Part shown: in pieces, positions 25,073 through 34,476 of the stretch
Layout of the letters: each line of letters begins with the position of its first letter
Numbering within the stretch: position 1 is the stretch's first letter
Assembly: GCA_963769255.1 (NCBI GenBank)
Contig: CAVYKV010000001.1
Coordinates: 2,728,001 to 2,792,000, forward strand
Direction of reading: 5' to 3'
DNA: 64,000 bases
From: JAKACA01 sp963769255
GTDB taxonomy: Bacteria; Actinomycetota; Acidimicrobiia; Acidimicrobiales; Bog-793
Made by a program: the position numbers and the translations under genes
Notes under the pieces: model-generated
Database searches by the model: none
What the model saw: only the letters and a program-made list of their open reading frames with translations
Told to the model about the DNA's origin: nothing

Positions 25073-27169
25073 TCAGCCCCCGGCCGGCTCCCGCGCCGCC
25101 AGCACCATGCGCGCGTCGAGGGCGACCGCCCCCCTCGGGAGGACGAGGAGCGGGTTGACCTCGATCTCGCTCACGTCGGGCCGGCTGGCGGCCACCCGCG
25201 AGAGGGCGACGACGGCAGCGGCGGCCGCTTCGAGGTCGAGGCGGGGACGGCCCCGCACCCCGAGGAGGAGCCCCGCTCCGCGCAACGAGGCGATCATCCG
25301 CTCGGCCTGCTCGGAGCCGACGGGGGCAAGGCCCGTGGCGACGTCGGCCAGCACCTCGGTGTAGATGCCGCCGAAGCCGACCGTGACGAGCGGCCCGAAA
25401 CGAGGATCCCGCACCGCCCCCACGAGCAGCTCCACCCCGGAGGCCACGTCGAACATCGCCTCGACGGAGAGGGGCTCCCCGCCCCGCCGCTCCCACATCG
25501 TCGTCGCCGCCCCGACGAGGGCGGCCTCGTCGGCGATCCCGAGCACGACGCCGCCGGCGTCCGACTTGTGCTCGAGAAGGGGTGCTTTGAGCACCACGGG
25601 ATAGCCGACGTCACGGGCGGCCGCCACGGCCTCCTCGACATCGCGCACGGGCCGGGCGGCGGCAAAGGCGATGCCGGCCGACTCGAGGAGACGGCGAGCC
25701 CCGAAATAGCCGTCCTCCTCCGGCCGTCCTTCGTCCGGCAGCAGCTCGGGCGGGCCGTCCGGCGGCGTGACGGCCCGCCGATGGAGGCGGGCGAGGATGC
25801 CGGCGGCGGCCTCGACGCGGTTGACGACAGGAAGGCGGCCGTTCTGCAGGCGGACGAGCGCCTCCGAGAAGTCGTCGCCGTCGTGCATCGTGTGGACGAC
25901 GAGCGGCTTTCCGGAACCGTGGGCGAGCTCCACGAGCACTCCGGCCACCTCGTTCTCGGTGCTCGCCAGCTCGGCCGAGTACTGGCCGTAGCCGCCGAAG
26001 TAGCCGCTCATGAGCACGCCGTCGACCTCGCCGGACTCGAGCATCGCCTCCACAACGCCGGCGAAGGACCAGGTGTTCTGCTCGCCGGCGCCCGCCAGGT
26101 CGACCGGGTTCGAGGTGGCCCCCGTCGTCTCCGTGACGGCCGTGAGGCGGGCGGCGAGCTCGCTGGAGAACGCAGGAACCTCGAGGCCGGTGGCGGTGAC
26201 GACGTCGGCGGCGATGGCGGCATGCCCCCCGCCGTCGGCAAGGACGCCGATGCGGGGCGTCGCCGGCGCCGTGCCGAGCAGGAGGCCCGAGAGCACGTCG
26301 ACGAGCTCCTGGGGCGAGGCGACCCGCTCGATGCCGGCCGCCCGGGCGGCTGCTTCGATCACACGCTCGCCCGAGACGAGCGAGCCGGTGTGGGAGCGGG
26401 CGGCCCGCACGGAGGCGGCGCTCGTCCCGACCGTGAGGAGGACGACCGGCTTGCCGGCGGCGGACGCCGCGTACGCCGCCTGGAGGAAGCGGTGGCCGTC
26501 GCGGAAGTCCTCGCAGTAGACGGCGATGGCTTCGATGTGGTCGCTCAGGACGTAGTCGGTGATGAGATCGGAGACGTCGAGGTCGGCCTGGTTGCCGAGG
26601 GAGGCGAAGCGGCTGAAGCCGATGCCGGCACGGGCGGCCTTGACTCCGAGCTCGAGGGCGAGGTTGCCGCTCTGGGAGATGAGGCCGACCGACCCTGCCG
26701 GGAGGTCGTTGGAGGTGAGGAAGAGTGCGCTCGGGCTGTCGACGACGCCGAGGCAGTTCGGGCCGAGGAGGACGGCTCCGGCCTCCCGCACGCGCTGTGC
26801 CACCCTGGCCTCGATCTGCCGGCCGGTCTCGCCCGTCTCCGCCAAGCCGGCGCTGATCCCGACGATGGCCCGCGCCCCGCAGGCGAGGGCTTCGAGGGCG
26901 CTCGACTCGAACTGCCCGGACGGTGTGCAGAGGACGGCGAGCTCGGCCCCGCCGGGGACCTCCGAGATGGAGGGGAAGGCGCGCTGACCGAGCACCTCGC
27001 CGCCACGCCGGTTGACGAGGGCGACCCGGCGCCGGTCCTGGCCGCGGAGGGCCCCCCGGGCGATCCAGTGACCCCACTTGTGCTGCTCGTTCGATGCCCC
27101 CACGACGACGAGGGACGAAGGGTCGAAGAGCGCGCGCAGGTTGCGCCGGTCGCCGTTTCCTTCGGTCAT
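25073..27169 (-). CDS. ADP-forming acyl-CoA synthetase (acetate-CoA ligase type)
   Basis: A 698-residue NDP-forming acyl-CoA synthetase. The N-terminal CoA-binding Rossmann part (LVVVGASNEQHKWGHW), the succinyl-CoA-ligase-like part with GLISQSGNLALE and the phosphohistidine candidate in ARSHTGSLVSGE, and the C-terminal ATP-grasp part (GYPVVLKAPLLEHKSDAGGVVLGI, SEIEVNPLLVLPRG) occur in the usual fused order. It interconverts an acyl-CoA and ADP with the acid and ATP. It is the last gene of the Rieske/SDR/Lrp unit. The acid is unknown. Confidence 0.87.
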   Translation of the reverse strand: MTEGNGDRRNLRALFDPSSLVVVGASNEQHKWGHWIARGALRGQDRRRVALVNRRGGEVLGQRAFPSISEVPGGAELAVLCTPSGQFESSALEALACGARAIVGISAGLAETGETGRQIEARVAQRVREAGAVLLGPNCLGVVDSPSALFLTSNDLPAGSVGLISQSGNLALELGVKAARAGIGFSRFASLGNQADLDVSDLITDYVLSDHIEAIAVYCEDFRDGHRFLQAAYAASAAGKPVVLLTVGTSAASVRAARSHTGSLVSGERVIEAAARAAGIERVASPQELVDVLSGLLLGTAPATPRIGVLADGGGHAAIAADVVTATGLEVPAFSSELAARLTAVTETTGATSNPVDLAGAGEQNTWSFAGVVEAMLESGEVDGVLMSGYFGGYGQYSAELASTENEVAGVLVELAHGSGKPLVVHTMHDGDDFSEALVRLQNGRLPVVNRVEAAAGILARLHRRAVTPPDGPPELLPDEGRPEEDGYFGARRLLESAGIAFAAARPVRDVEEAVAAARDVGYPVVLKAPLLEHKSDAGGVVLGIADEAALVGAATTMWERRGGEPLSVEAMFDVASGVELLVGAVRDPRFGPLVTVGFGGIYTEVLADVATGLAPVGSEQAERMIASLRGAGLLLGVRGRPRLDLEAAAAAVVALSRVAASRPDVSEIEVNPLLVLPRGAVALDARMVLAAREPAGG

Positions 27170-27198
27170 CGCAGAGATGGTCTCACGGGACAAGGTGC

Positions 27199-27864
27199 TC
27201 AGTGCGCTCCCACCGGGCGGGACGGCGACGGCGCCGGCACGGGGGGCCTGCGGGCACGGACCGGACGGGCCGGGCGACCGGAAGGCTCGGGGGACGAGTG
27301 CGACCGCCGTGCGCCGCCGGCCGGCGCCGCCGGGGCGGGGGCGGAGCGGTCGAGCGCCGGATAGCGGTAGGACACCTTGTACATCTTCAGTTCCGTGAAG
27401 GTCTCCGTGCGGACGACGCCGCCGATGGCCGGGATGGTCTCGGCCAGCAGCTCGTAGAGGTGATCGTGATCGCGGCAGACGACCTGGATGTAGATGTCGA
27501 AGCGCCCCGTGCAGGCGCTCACGTAGGTCACCTCGGCCAGCTCGACGAGCGCCCCGATGACCCGCTCGTTGGCGCCCGTCTCGACGGAGACGAGCACGAA
27601 GGCGAGCACGCGGTAGCCGAGGTGGAACGGGTCGGCGATGGCGACGACGCGCAGCGCCTCGGCGTCGACGAGGCGCCGCATCCTCGAGCGGATCGTCCCT
27701 TCGGAGACGCCGAGCTCCCGCCCGATCTCCCGGTAGGGTCGGCGGCCGTCCTCTTGCAGGCAGGCGATGATGCCCCGGTCGAGCTCGTCGAGCGTGAGGG
27801 TGGCGGGGTGGCGGCGGGACGGCTCCGTGTCGGCAGCGGCCTCCGTACCGGCGTGGCGGGTCAT
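27199..27864 (-). CDS. Lrp/AsnC family transcriptional regulator
   Basis: A 221-residue feast/famine regulator. The helix-turn-helix (LDELDRGIIACLQEDGRRPY then ELGVSEGTIRSRMRRL) is followed by the RAM effector domain with YVSACTGRFDIYIQVVCRD. A Pro/Arg-rich tail of about 50 residues after YPALDR is unusual for the family. The start abuts the stop of the upstream SDR gene with no gap, so it belongs to the Rieske operon and probably controls it. The inverted repeat at 29817-29850 is a candidate site. Confidence 0.87.
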   Translation of the reverse strand: MTRHAGTEAAADTEPSRRHPATLTLDELDRGIIACLQEDGRRPYREIGRELGVSEGTIRSRMRRLVDAEALRVVAIADPFHLGYRVLAFVLVSVETGANERVIGALVELAEVTYVSACTGRFDIYIQVVCRDHDHLYELLAETIPAIGGVVRTETFTELKMYKVSYRYPALDRSAPAPAAPAGGARRSHSSPEPSGRPARPVRARRPPVPAPSPSRPVGAH

Positions 27865-28692
27865 TCAGCGTCCCCTTCGGGCGGCGTCGGCCTCGAGCTC
27901 GGAGTACCAAAAGCCGGTCGTCTCCCCGCCGTCGACGACGAGGGTCGTGCCGTTCACGTAGGAGGCGGCGTCGGAGGCAAGGAAGAGGATGGCCTCCGCC
28001 TGCTCCTCCGCCGTCGAGAAACGCCGCGCCGGGATGCGCCGCACATAGGCGTCCTCGAAATCCGGCGCGAGGTCGCCCGCCGTCATCTCGGTGAGCACCA
28101 TGCCGGGGCAGACGGCGTTGGCCCGCACGCCGAGGTGCCCGAGCTCGAAGGCGAGGCAGCGCGTCAGCATCACGAGCCCGGCCTTCGAGGCGCAGTAGGC
28201 GCCGAAGGGCGACTCGGCGACGAAGGCGTCGACGGAGGCGACGTTCACGATGGCGCCGCCGCCGGCGACGACCATGTGCCGGGCCGCCTCCTGGCTGGCG
28301 GCGAAGGCGGCTGTGAGGTTCGTCTCGAGCACGTCGTCCCAGTGCTCGTCGCTCACCTCGAGGAGCCCCTCCTGCACGGCGATGCCGGCGTTGTTCACGA
28401 GGACGTCGATGCCGCCGTCTGCTGCCATGCCGGCGACGGCGGCCCGCAGCGCCGCCCGCTGGCGGACGTCCACGACGGCCGTCTCGACGCGCCCCGCGGC
28501 CCGGTCGCCCTCACCATGGGAGGCGCCGGCGCCGGCGATCGCAACTTCTGCGGCCAGCTCCTCCAACCGGTCCCGGCGCCGCCCGAGCGCCAGCACCGTG
28601 GCTCCCTCTCCGGCGAAGGCCAGCGCCGTCGCCCGGCCGATGCCGCTCGAGGCGCCCGTGACGAGGACGCGGCGGCCCTCGAAGCGCCTCAC
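27865..28692 (-). CDS. short-chain dehydrogenase/reductase
   Basis: A 275-residue classical SDR with the cofactor motif TGASSGIG, NNAG, a conserved serine in NVASVDAF, the catalytic YCASK and PGMVLTEM. It uses NAD(P) on an unknown alcohol or ketone. The GTG start overlaps the stop of the Rieske oxygenase gene (GTGA), so it acts on a related metabolite or simply shares the transcript. The family cannot be narrowed further from sequence. Confidence 0.87.
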   Translation of the reverse strand: MRRFEGRRVLVTGASSGIGRATALAFAGEGATVLALGRRRDRLEELAAEVAIAGAGASHGEGDRAAGRVETAVVDVRQRAALRAAVAGMAADGGIDVLVNNAGIAVQEGLLEVSDEHWDDVLETNLTAAFAASQEAARHMVVAGGGAIVNVASVDAFVAESPFGAYCASKAGLVMLTRCLAFELGHLGVRANAVCPGMVLTEMTAGDLAPDFEDAYVRRIPARRFSTAEEQAEAILFLASDAASYVNGTTLVVDGGETTGFWYSELEADAARRGR

Positions 28693-29786
28693 GCCGTCAG
28701 CGAGCGGTGCACGAGCCGTTGGAAGTGCTGGATGAGCCGTTCCGAGTCGAGGAGCAGCCGGCCCTGCGGGACCCGCTCCGAGCGCAGACCGCGTTGCACC
28801 GACTCGACGAGGCGCTGGTCCTCGGCGCCGACGGCGAGGTTGAAGTCGACCATGTCCCTGACGGTCTGGTCAGGAGCGTCCTCCCCGAAGAAGTAGTCGG
28901 AGACGACGACCGTCTTCTCCGGTCCCTTCGGGACGAAGTAGAAGGCCATGAGGTTCCTCGGTCCGGGGTTCTGCACGAGTGTGAAGTTCGGCCAGAGGAA
29001 GGAGAACTGCGCCGCCGAGACGGCACCGACGGGGTCGTAGGCGAGCTTGGGCACCCGTCCTTCCGGCCACGAACGCAGCCCGGTCGTCGCCCGCGACCAC
29101 CACTCGCCCGACTCGAGCCGGTAATCGTCCGGGCCGACCTCCATGATGCGGCTGAAGCTCAGGTGGGCGACCGGGCAGTGATAGCACTCGTCGAAGTTCT
29201 CGACGACGATCTTCCAGTTGGCGCCCACCTCCCACTCGGTGCGCTCACGGTGATGGAGGGTGGCGAAGTCGACCCCGTCGGCCCCCATGAGATCGGGCAG
29301 CTCGGCCAGCTGCTCGCTGAGCGACGGGCCGTCGTGGCTGACGTTGGCGAAGACGAGGGGCCCCCACGCCTCCACGCGGACCCCCTGCAGGCAGAAGTCG
29401 GCGAGGTCGAAGCCCGCCTCCCGCTCCGAGCGGGGCGCCGACACGAGACGACCGTCGAGGTCGTAGGTCCAGGCGTGGTAATGGCACTGCAGCACGTTGC
29501 GGTGACCGGCGCCCTGCACGACCTCGGCGCAGCGGTGGCGGCAGACGTTCACGAAAGCCGCCAGCGCCCCGGCCTGGTTGCGCACGACGACGATGGGGAT
29601 GCGGCCGATCTCAGCGGTGACGTAGTCGCCCGGATTGGCGAGGGCGGAGTCGTGGCAGACGTACTGCCAGCTCTGCTCGAAGATGCGCTCTCGCTCGAGG
29701 GTGAAGATGTCCTCGTCGAGGTACCAGTTGGCCGGCAAGGTCCAGCCCGCCTCGATGCCCGTCCTCAGTTCGTCCGTCTGCGCCAC
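28689..29786 (-). CDS. Rieske non-heme iron oxygenase, GbcA/carnitine-oxygenase-like
   Basis: A 365-residue oxygenase alpha subunit. The Rieske 2Fe-2S ligands are C82, H84, C101 and H104 (CRHRC and CHYHAW). The mononuclear iron site includes H203 and H208 in NFDECYHCPVAH. This layout matches quaternary-amine oxygenases such as glycine betaine monooxygenase, choline monooxygenase and carnitine oxygenase, and the choline genes next door support that. No reductase component is adjacent. The GTG at 29786 is preceded by GACGAGG. A longer form from 29849 would run into the inverted repeat and is less likely. Confidence 0.85.
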   Translation of the reverse strand: MAQTDELRTGIEAGWTLPANWYLDEDIFTLERERIFEQSWQYVCHDSALANPGDYVTAEIGRIPIVVVRNQAGALAAFVNVCRHRCAEVVQGAGHRNVLQCHYHAWTYDLDGRLVSAPRSEREAGFDLADFCLQGVRVEAWGPLVFANVSHDGPSLSEQLAELPDLMGADGVDFATLHHRERTEWEVGANWKIVVENFDECYHCPVAHLSFSRIMEVGPDDYRLESGEWWSRATTGLRSWPEGRVPKLAYDPVGAVSAAQFSFLWPNFTLVQNPGPRNLMAFYFVPKGPEKTVVVSDYFFGEDAPDQTVRDMVDFNLAVGAEDQRLVESVQRGLRSERVPQGRLLLDSERLIQHFQRLVHRSLTA

Positions 29787-29816
29787 GAAACACCTCGTCT
29801 CCCTCGGGGGATGCTG

Positions 29817-29850
29817 ATTGCGTAAGCATAGGGGGAGGTGCCTACGCAAT
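29817..29850. promoter_or_regulatory. inverted repeat upstream of Rieske operon
   Basis: Arms ATTGCGTAAGC (29817-29827) and GCCTACGCAAT (29840-29850) pair at 10 of 11 positions across a 12-base spacer, about 30 bases before the Rieske start. A minus-strand TATGCT inside the spacer could be a -10 element. The arrangement suits a dimeric regulator such as the Lrp protein of the same operon. Confidence 0.55.
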
Positions 29851-29898
29851 GCGAGCGGTTTTCGGCCGAAGTCTGCGATGAGCGGCGCCGGGGTGTTA

Positions 29899-29927
29899 TT
29901 GACAAGACCGTTACGGCGCTCTACCGT
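29899..29927 (+). promoter_or_regulatory. sigma-A-like promoter for substrate-binding protein
   Basis: A consensus -35 TTGACA (29899-29904), a 17-base spacer and TACCGT (29922-29927) lie about 35 bases upstream of the ATG of the substrate-binding protein. The -10 is weak but has the TANNNT form accepted in actinobacteria. Confidence 0.5.
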
Positions 29928-29961
29928 CGGCCAACTGCTGCAGGGGCCAGGGGGTTTTTGG

Positions 29962-31617
29962 ATGGATCACGTGGTTTCATCGCCGGGTATCGACACGCCG
30001 TCTGGGCGAGGGTTCTCACGGCGGGACTTCCTCCGCTACGGCGGTGGCGCCGTGCTGCTCGGGGCGACGGGCGGTGCGCTCGGGGCCTGCGGATCCTCGA
30101 GCTCGTCGCCAGGCGCGGGCGGCACGACGGCGTCCGGTGCCCCCAAGCGGGGCGGCACCCTCACGGCCGGCCTGACCGGTGGTGACTCCTCCGACACGGT
30201 CGACGGTCAGAAGGGCGTCAACAACGTCGACTTCGCCCGCATCGTGAGCCTCTACGACGCCCTCGCCATCTGGGATCTCGACTGCAAGCCGAAGCTGTCG
30301 CTCGCCGAGTCCATCGAGCCCAACGCCAAGGCGGACGTGTGGACGATCAAGCTGCGCCCCGGCATCGAATTCCACAACGGCAAGTCGCTCACGGCCGACG
30401 ACGTCATCTTCAGCTTCCAACGGGTGGTGAGCGGGGATCTCGGCGGAGCCTCGTCACTTGCTCCCTGCGACATCAAGAACATGAAGAAGCTGGACAACCT
30501 CACCGTCCAGATCCCCTGTACGACACCCTTCGCCACCTTCGTGCCGTCCATCATCGGTTACTACTACTACCTGAGCATCCTGCCGGTGGGCTTCGACGCC
30601 TCCAACCCGGTCGGGACGGGACCCTTCAAGTACGAGAAGTTCGCACCGGGCGTCTCCAGCACTTTCACGGCCAACAAGAACTACTGGCAGAACGGCGCGG
30701 ATGGGAAGCCGCTCCCGTACGTGGACACCGTCATCATCGACGACTACCCGAGCGAGACGACACAGGTGACCGCCCTGCAGTCGGGCGAGATCCAACTCGT
30801 CAACCTGCTCTCGTCCACTTCCATCGGCGACGTCGAGAGCTTCGCCAAGGTGCTCATCTCCGAAGCCGGAGGCATGACGCCCTTCACGATGCGCGTGGAC
30901 GTCGCCCCCTTCAGCGACCAGAACACCCGGCTCGGCCTCCGCTGGGCGATCAACCGGACGGAGATGCTGCAGTCCGTCTTCTCGGGGCACGGGAAGGTCG
31001 CCAACGACATCTTCTCGCCCTTCGACACCGAGTACGACACGTCCATCCCGCAGCGCGAGCAGGACCTCGACAAGGCGAAGTTCTACTTGCAGAAGGCCGG
31101 GGTCTACGGGAAGACCCTCACGATGCAGACGTCCGACATCGCCCAGGGGACGCTGAAGGCCGCCCAGGTCCTGCAGGAGCAGCTCACCGGACTCGTCAAC
31201 ATCTCGCTCGACGAGGTCACGGTGACGTCGTTCTACGGCACGCAGTACCTCAAGTGGACCTTCGCCCAGGACTACTGGTACTACGCCGCCTACCTTCCGC
31301 AGGTCTCGGAGGCGACGCTGCCCATCTCGCCCTTCAACGAGACGCATTTCGCCAGCCCTGCCAACCACCCGTGGCCCCCGGACATCGGTCAGCACTACAT
31401 CAACCTCTACAACCAGGCCGTGGCCACGCTCGACGACAACCTGCGGACCGAGATCGCCCACGAGATGCAGATGATCGACTGGAACTACGGCGGCTACATC
31501 ATCCCCTACTTCCCGCCGGTCATCGACGGTTACGCCAACAACGTCGGAGGCGTCACGCCGAGCCTCACAGGGCTCTCGCTGTCGAACTACGGCTTCCAGC
31601 GCTTCTGGCTCACCTGA
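29962..31617 (+). CDS. ABC transporter substrate-binding lipoprotein (SBP_bac_5), Tat-type
   Basis: A 551-residue family-5 binding protein. Twin arginines R20-R21 (SRRDFLRYGG) and a lipobox ending ALGAC with C43 predict Tat export and lipid anchoring. The mature protein has KRGGTLTAGL, the IKLRPGIEFHNGKSLTADDVIFSFQRV signature split around residues 125-150, and GTGPFKYEKF. The family binds peptides, opines, nickel or other solutes. It is convergent with the dpp-type permease/ATPase genes, an unusual split of one transporter between strands. Ligands such as N-methylated amino compounds are possible but unproven. Confidence 0.87.
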   Translation: MDHVVSSPGIDTPSGRGFSRRDFLRYGGGAVLLGATGGALGACGSSSSSPGAGGTTASGAPKRGGTLTAGLTGGDSSDTVDGQKGVNNVDFARIVSLYDALAIWDLDCKPKLSLAESIEPNAKADVWTIKLRPGIEFHNGKSLTADDVIFSFQRVVSGDLGGASSLAPCDIKNMKKLDNLTVQIPCTTPFATFVPSIIGYYYYLSILPVGFDASNPVGTGPFKYEKFAPGVSSTFTANKNYWQNGADGKPLPYVDTVIIDDYPSETTQVTALQSGEIQLVNLLSSTSIGDVESFAKVLISEAGGMTPFTMRVDVAPFSDQNTRLGLRWAINRTEMLQSVFSGHGKVANDIFSPFDTEYDTSIPQREQDLDKAKFYLQKAGVYGKTLTMQTSDIAQGTLKAAQVLQEQLTGLVNISLDEVTVTSFYGTQYLKWTFAQDYWYYAAYLPQVSEATLPISPFNETHFASPANHPWPPDIGQHYINLYNQAVATLDDNLRTEIAHEMQMIDWNYGGYIIPYFPPVIDGYANNVGGVTPSLTGLSLSNYGFQRFWLT

Positions 31618-31656
31618 GCGATCAGGTCCCCGGAGCTGAGCGGCGCAGGCGTCGGC

Positions 31657-33517
31657 TCACAGGGTGGAGGCGGCCACCGCCGGCCCCACGCCCGCCTGGC
31701 TGAGCTTCGGCACGTCCTCCATCAGTCGGATGGTGTAGGGCTCCTTCGGGTGCTCGAGCACCTCGTCGGTGGCGCCGCTCTCCACGACGCGGCCCTCGCA
31801 GAGGACGACGACGTCCTGGGCGATGCTGCGAACGAGGGCGAGGTTGTGCGTGATGAAGATCATCGCCAGGTGATGCTCGGTCTGCAGGCGTCGGAGGAGC
31901 TCGACGATGATCGCCTGTACCGAGACGTCGAGGGCCGAGGTGACCTCGTCGCACACGAGCAGGTCGGGCTCGACGACGAGGGCGCGTGCGATGGCGACGC
32001 GCTGGCGCTCGCCGCCGGACAGCTGATCCGGGTACCGGTTCACGAAGTCGCCCCCGAGCGAGACGTCCTCGAGCACTTGCCGTACGCGCGCGGAACGGGC
32101 GGCGAAGGACAGGTCGAAGAAGTGCTCGAGTGGCTGGGCGACGATCTGGCTGACCGTCTTGCGGGGGTTGAGCGACGTGTACGGGTTCTGGAAGACGTAC
32201 TGCACCCGCTTCAAGAGAATCCTTCGGCCGCTTGCGGGCGACGCCGGCGCGCACGGGCGAGCCTTCGAAGCGCATCTCCCCGGTCCAGTTCTGGTGGAGA
32301 CCGACGATGCAGCGGGCAAGCGTCGTCTTGCCCGAGCCGGACTCGCCCACGACGGCAAGGCACGCCTCCGGCGCCACCTCGAGGTCGACGTCGAAGAGCA
32401 CCGGCGTCGAGCCGTAGCGGGCCGACAGCTTTCGTAGTTCGAGGCTGGGAGCAGCCGGCTCTGTCGCCGAACGGGTGATGACGGAGCCCCGCTCGGGCGC
32501 CGTCGCTTCGATGTCGGCGGCGCGCAGGCAACGGACGGCGCGGTCGGCGACGACGACGGGCTCGGGCGTCACCGCCCGGCACTCGTCGAGCGCGTAGTTG
32601 CAGCGCGGGGCGAAGCTGCAGCCCGCAGGCCTGCGGCCGGGCCGCGGCGGTTGCCCTTCGATGCCCGCCAGCACCTCGGCCCGGTCCGGGGACGGGACGG
32701 CTGCCAGGAGGCCGCGCGAATAGGGATGCACCGGGGACCCGAAGACCTTCCCGGTGGAGCCGAGCTCGATGATTCGGCCGGCGTACATGACGGCCACGTC
32801 GGCCACGAGGCCGCCGACGACGGCGAGGTCGTGGCTCACGTAGACGGCGGCGACGCCGTAAGAGACGCAGAGCGAGCGCACCGTCTCGAGTACGTGACGT
32901 TGCGTCGTGACGTCGAGGCCCGTCGTCGGCTCGTCGAGCACGATCAGTGTCGGCCGGCACGCAAAGGCCATGGCGAGGGCGACACGCTGCTGCTGGCCGC
33001 CCGACAGCTGGTGCGGGTAGCGACGCAGCATGGCGGGGGTGGCGTCGAGGCGGGCCTCCGCCATGACCTCCGAGATGCGCTTGCCGGCGTCGCTTGCGGC
33101 GCCCGGGTGCACCTCGAGGGCCTCCCGCAGCTGCGAGCCGATACGGAGCGTCGGGTTGAGTGCGGCGGAGGGATCCTGCGGTACGTAGGCGACCTTGGCG
33201 CCCCGCACGGCCTCGAGGCGCTTGCGGTCGAGGGCGAGCACGTCGATGCCGTCGAGGAGGACGGAGCCCCGGCTGATGGTGAGCCCCCTCCGGGCGTGAC
33301 CGAGAAGGGCGTGGGCGACGGTCGTCTTGCCGGAGCCCGACTCCCCCACGAGGCCGAGCACCTCGCCGGCGCGGACGTCGAAGGACACCTCGCTCACGAC
33401 GTCCGGCCCGCCGCGGCTGAGACGTACCTCGAGGTCGCGCACCTGGAGGCGGACGGGTCGATCGTCGCTGGGTGGTGCCGGCACGGCGGCCCCGGCGGCG
33501 AGGGTGTCGTCGCTCAT
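31657..33517 (-). pseudogene. fused double ABC ATPase (DppD-DppF type), frameshifted
   Basis: One gene encodes two nucleotide-binding domains of a family-5 importer. Domain 1 has GLVGESGSGKTTVAHALLG, YVPQDPSAALNPTLRIG, LSGGQQQRVALAMAF and VLDEPTTGLDV, then the cysteine-rich RPAGCSFAPRC oligopeptide-importer tail. Domain 2 has VVGESGSGKTTLARCIVG, then in the next frame QYVFQNPYTSLNPRKT, LSGGERQRVAIARAL and LVCDEVTSALDVS. The switch is at GAATC 32217-32221; removing one A gives GATC and a continuous RPKDLLKRVQYVF. The ATG start overlaps the dppC stop by 4 bases. Confidence 0.85.
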
Positions 33518-34474
33518 GGGACGACCGAGGCGCTCAGGCCGATGTCGTCGACGAGGGCCGCCGCCTCGGGCCGGCGGTCGACACCGATGGCGACTCGGGC
33601 GATGGCATCGGTGAAGGTGTTCGTCCCGATCGTGAGCAGGGCGATGAGGGTCGCCGGCACGATGACCGACCACGGGTTGTTCACCGGAGCGAGGCCGAGC
33701 TGATTGAGGCCGATATCGGTCCCCCAGTTGGCGGCGGGCGGCGGCGGCCCGAGGGTGAGGAACGAGAGCCCGGCCATGATGACGATGGAGTAGGTGAGCC
33801 GCAGCCCGGCCTCCACCATGATGGGGGAGATGAGGTTCGGCAGGATCTCGCGGTTCATCACCCTCGTCGGCCGCAGCCCCTGCAGCTCCACGGCCTTCAC
33901 GAAGTCGCGCTCGGAGATGTCGAGCGTGGAGGAGCGAAGGACGCGGGCGACCTGCGGGGCGTGCGAGAAACCCACAGCGAGGATGATGAGCCAGAATCTT
34001 CGGTCCGACGATGCTCACGAGCAGGAGGGCGAAGACGAGCTGCGGGAAGCAGAGGATGACGTCGACGGTCCGCATGATGAGCCCGTCCCAGCGGCCCCGA
34101 AGGTAGGCCGCCGTGATGCCGGCGGCCCCCCCGACCACGAGGCCGAGGACGGTGGCGGAGAGCGCCATGAGGAGCAGCTCCCAGCCGCCGTCGAGCGTAC
34201 GGGAGAGGACGTCGCGACCGAGGTAGTCGGTGCCGAGGAGGAACCTGCCAGACGGCTTGGCGAACCCGCCGATCGCGAAGATGGCGTTCGGGTTGTGAGG
34301 GGCGACGGCCGGGCCGATGGCGGCAATGAGCACGATGACGGTCGTGAGCGAGAGCCCGACGGCGCCACGCGGCGTGCGGATGGCCTGTCCGATGATGGAG
34401 AGCCACTGGTGACGGCGCAGCTTGACGGCTGGCGGCTGGGCGGACTGGGCGAGCGTGGGGGCAGCGACGGCCAT
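33514..34474 (-). pseudogene. dppC: ABC transporter permease DppC-like, frameshifted
   Basis: Second inner-membrane permease of the family-5 importer. The N-terminal part has TPRGAVGLSLTTVIVLIAAIGP, LLGTDYLGRDVLSR and FPQLVFALLLVSIVGPK. The C-terminal part, in the next frame, has GFSHAPQVARVLRSSTLDISERDFVKAVELQG and GLSFLTLGPPPP. The frames meet at GAATC 33994-33998; removing one A restores GATC and the natural sequence GPKIWLIILAVGFSH. The ATG at 34474 follows the dppB stop by two bases. A sequencing error is likelier than decay because both halves are conserved. Confidence 0.85.
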
Positions 34475-34476
34475 GG

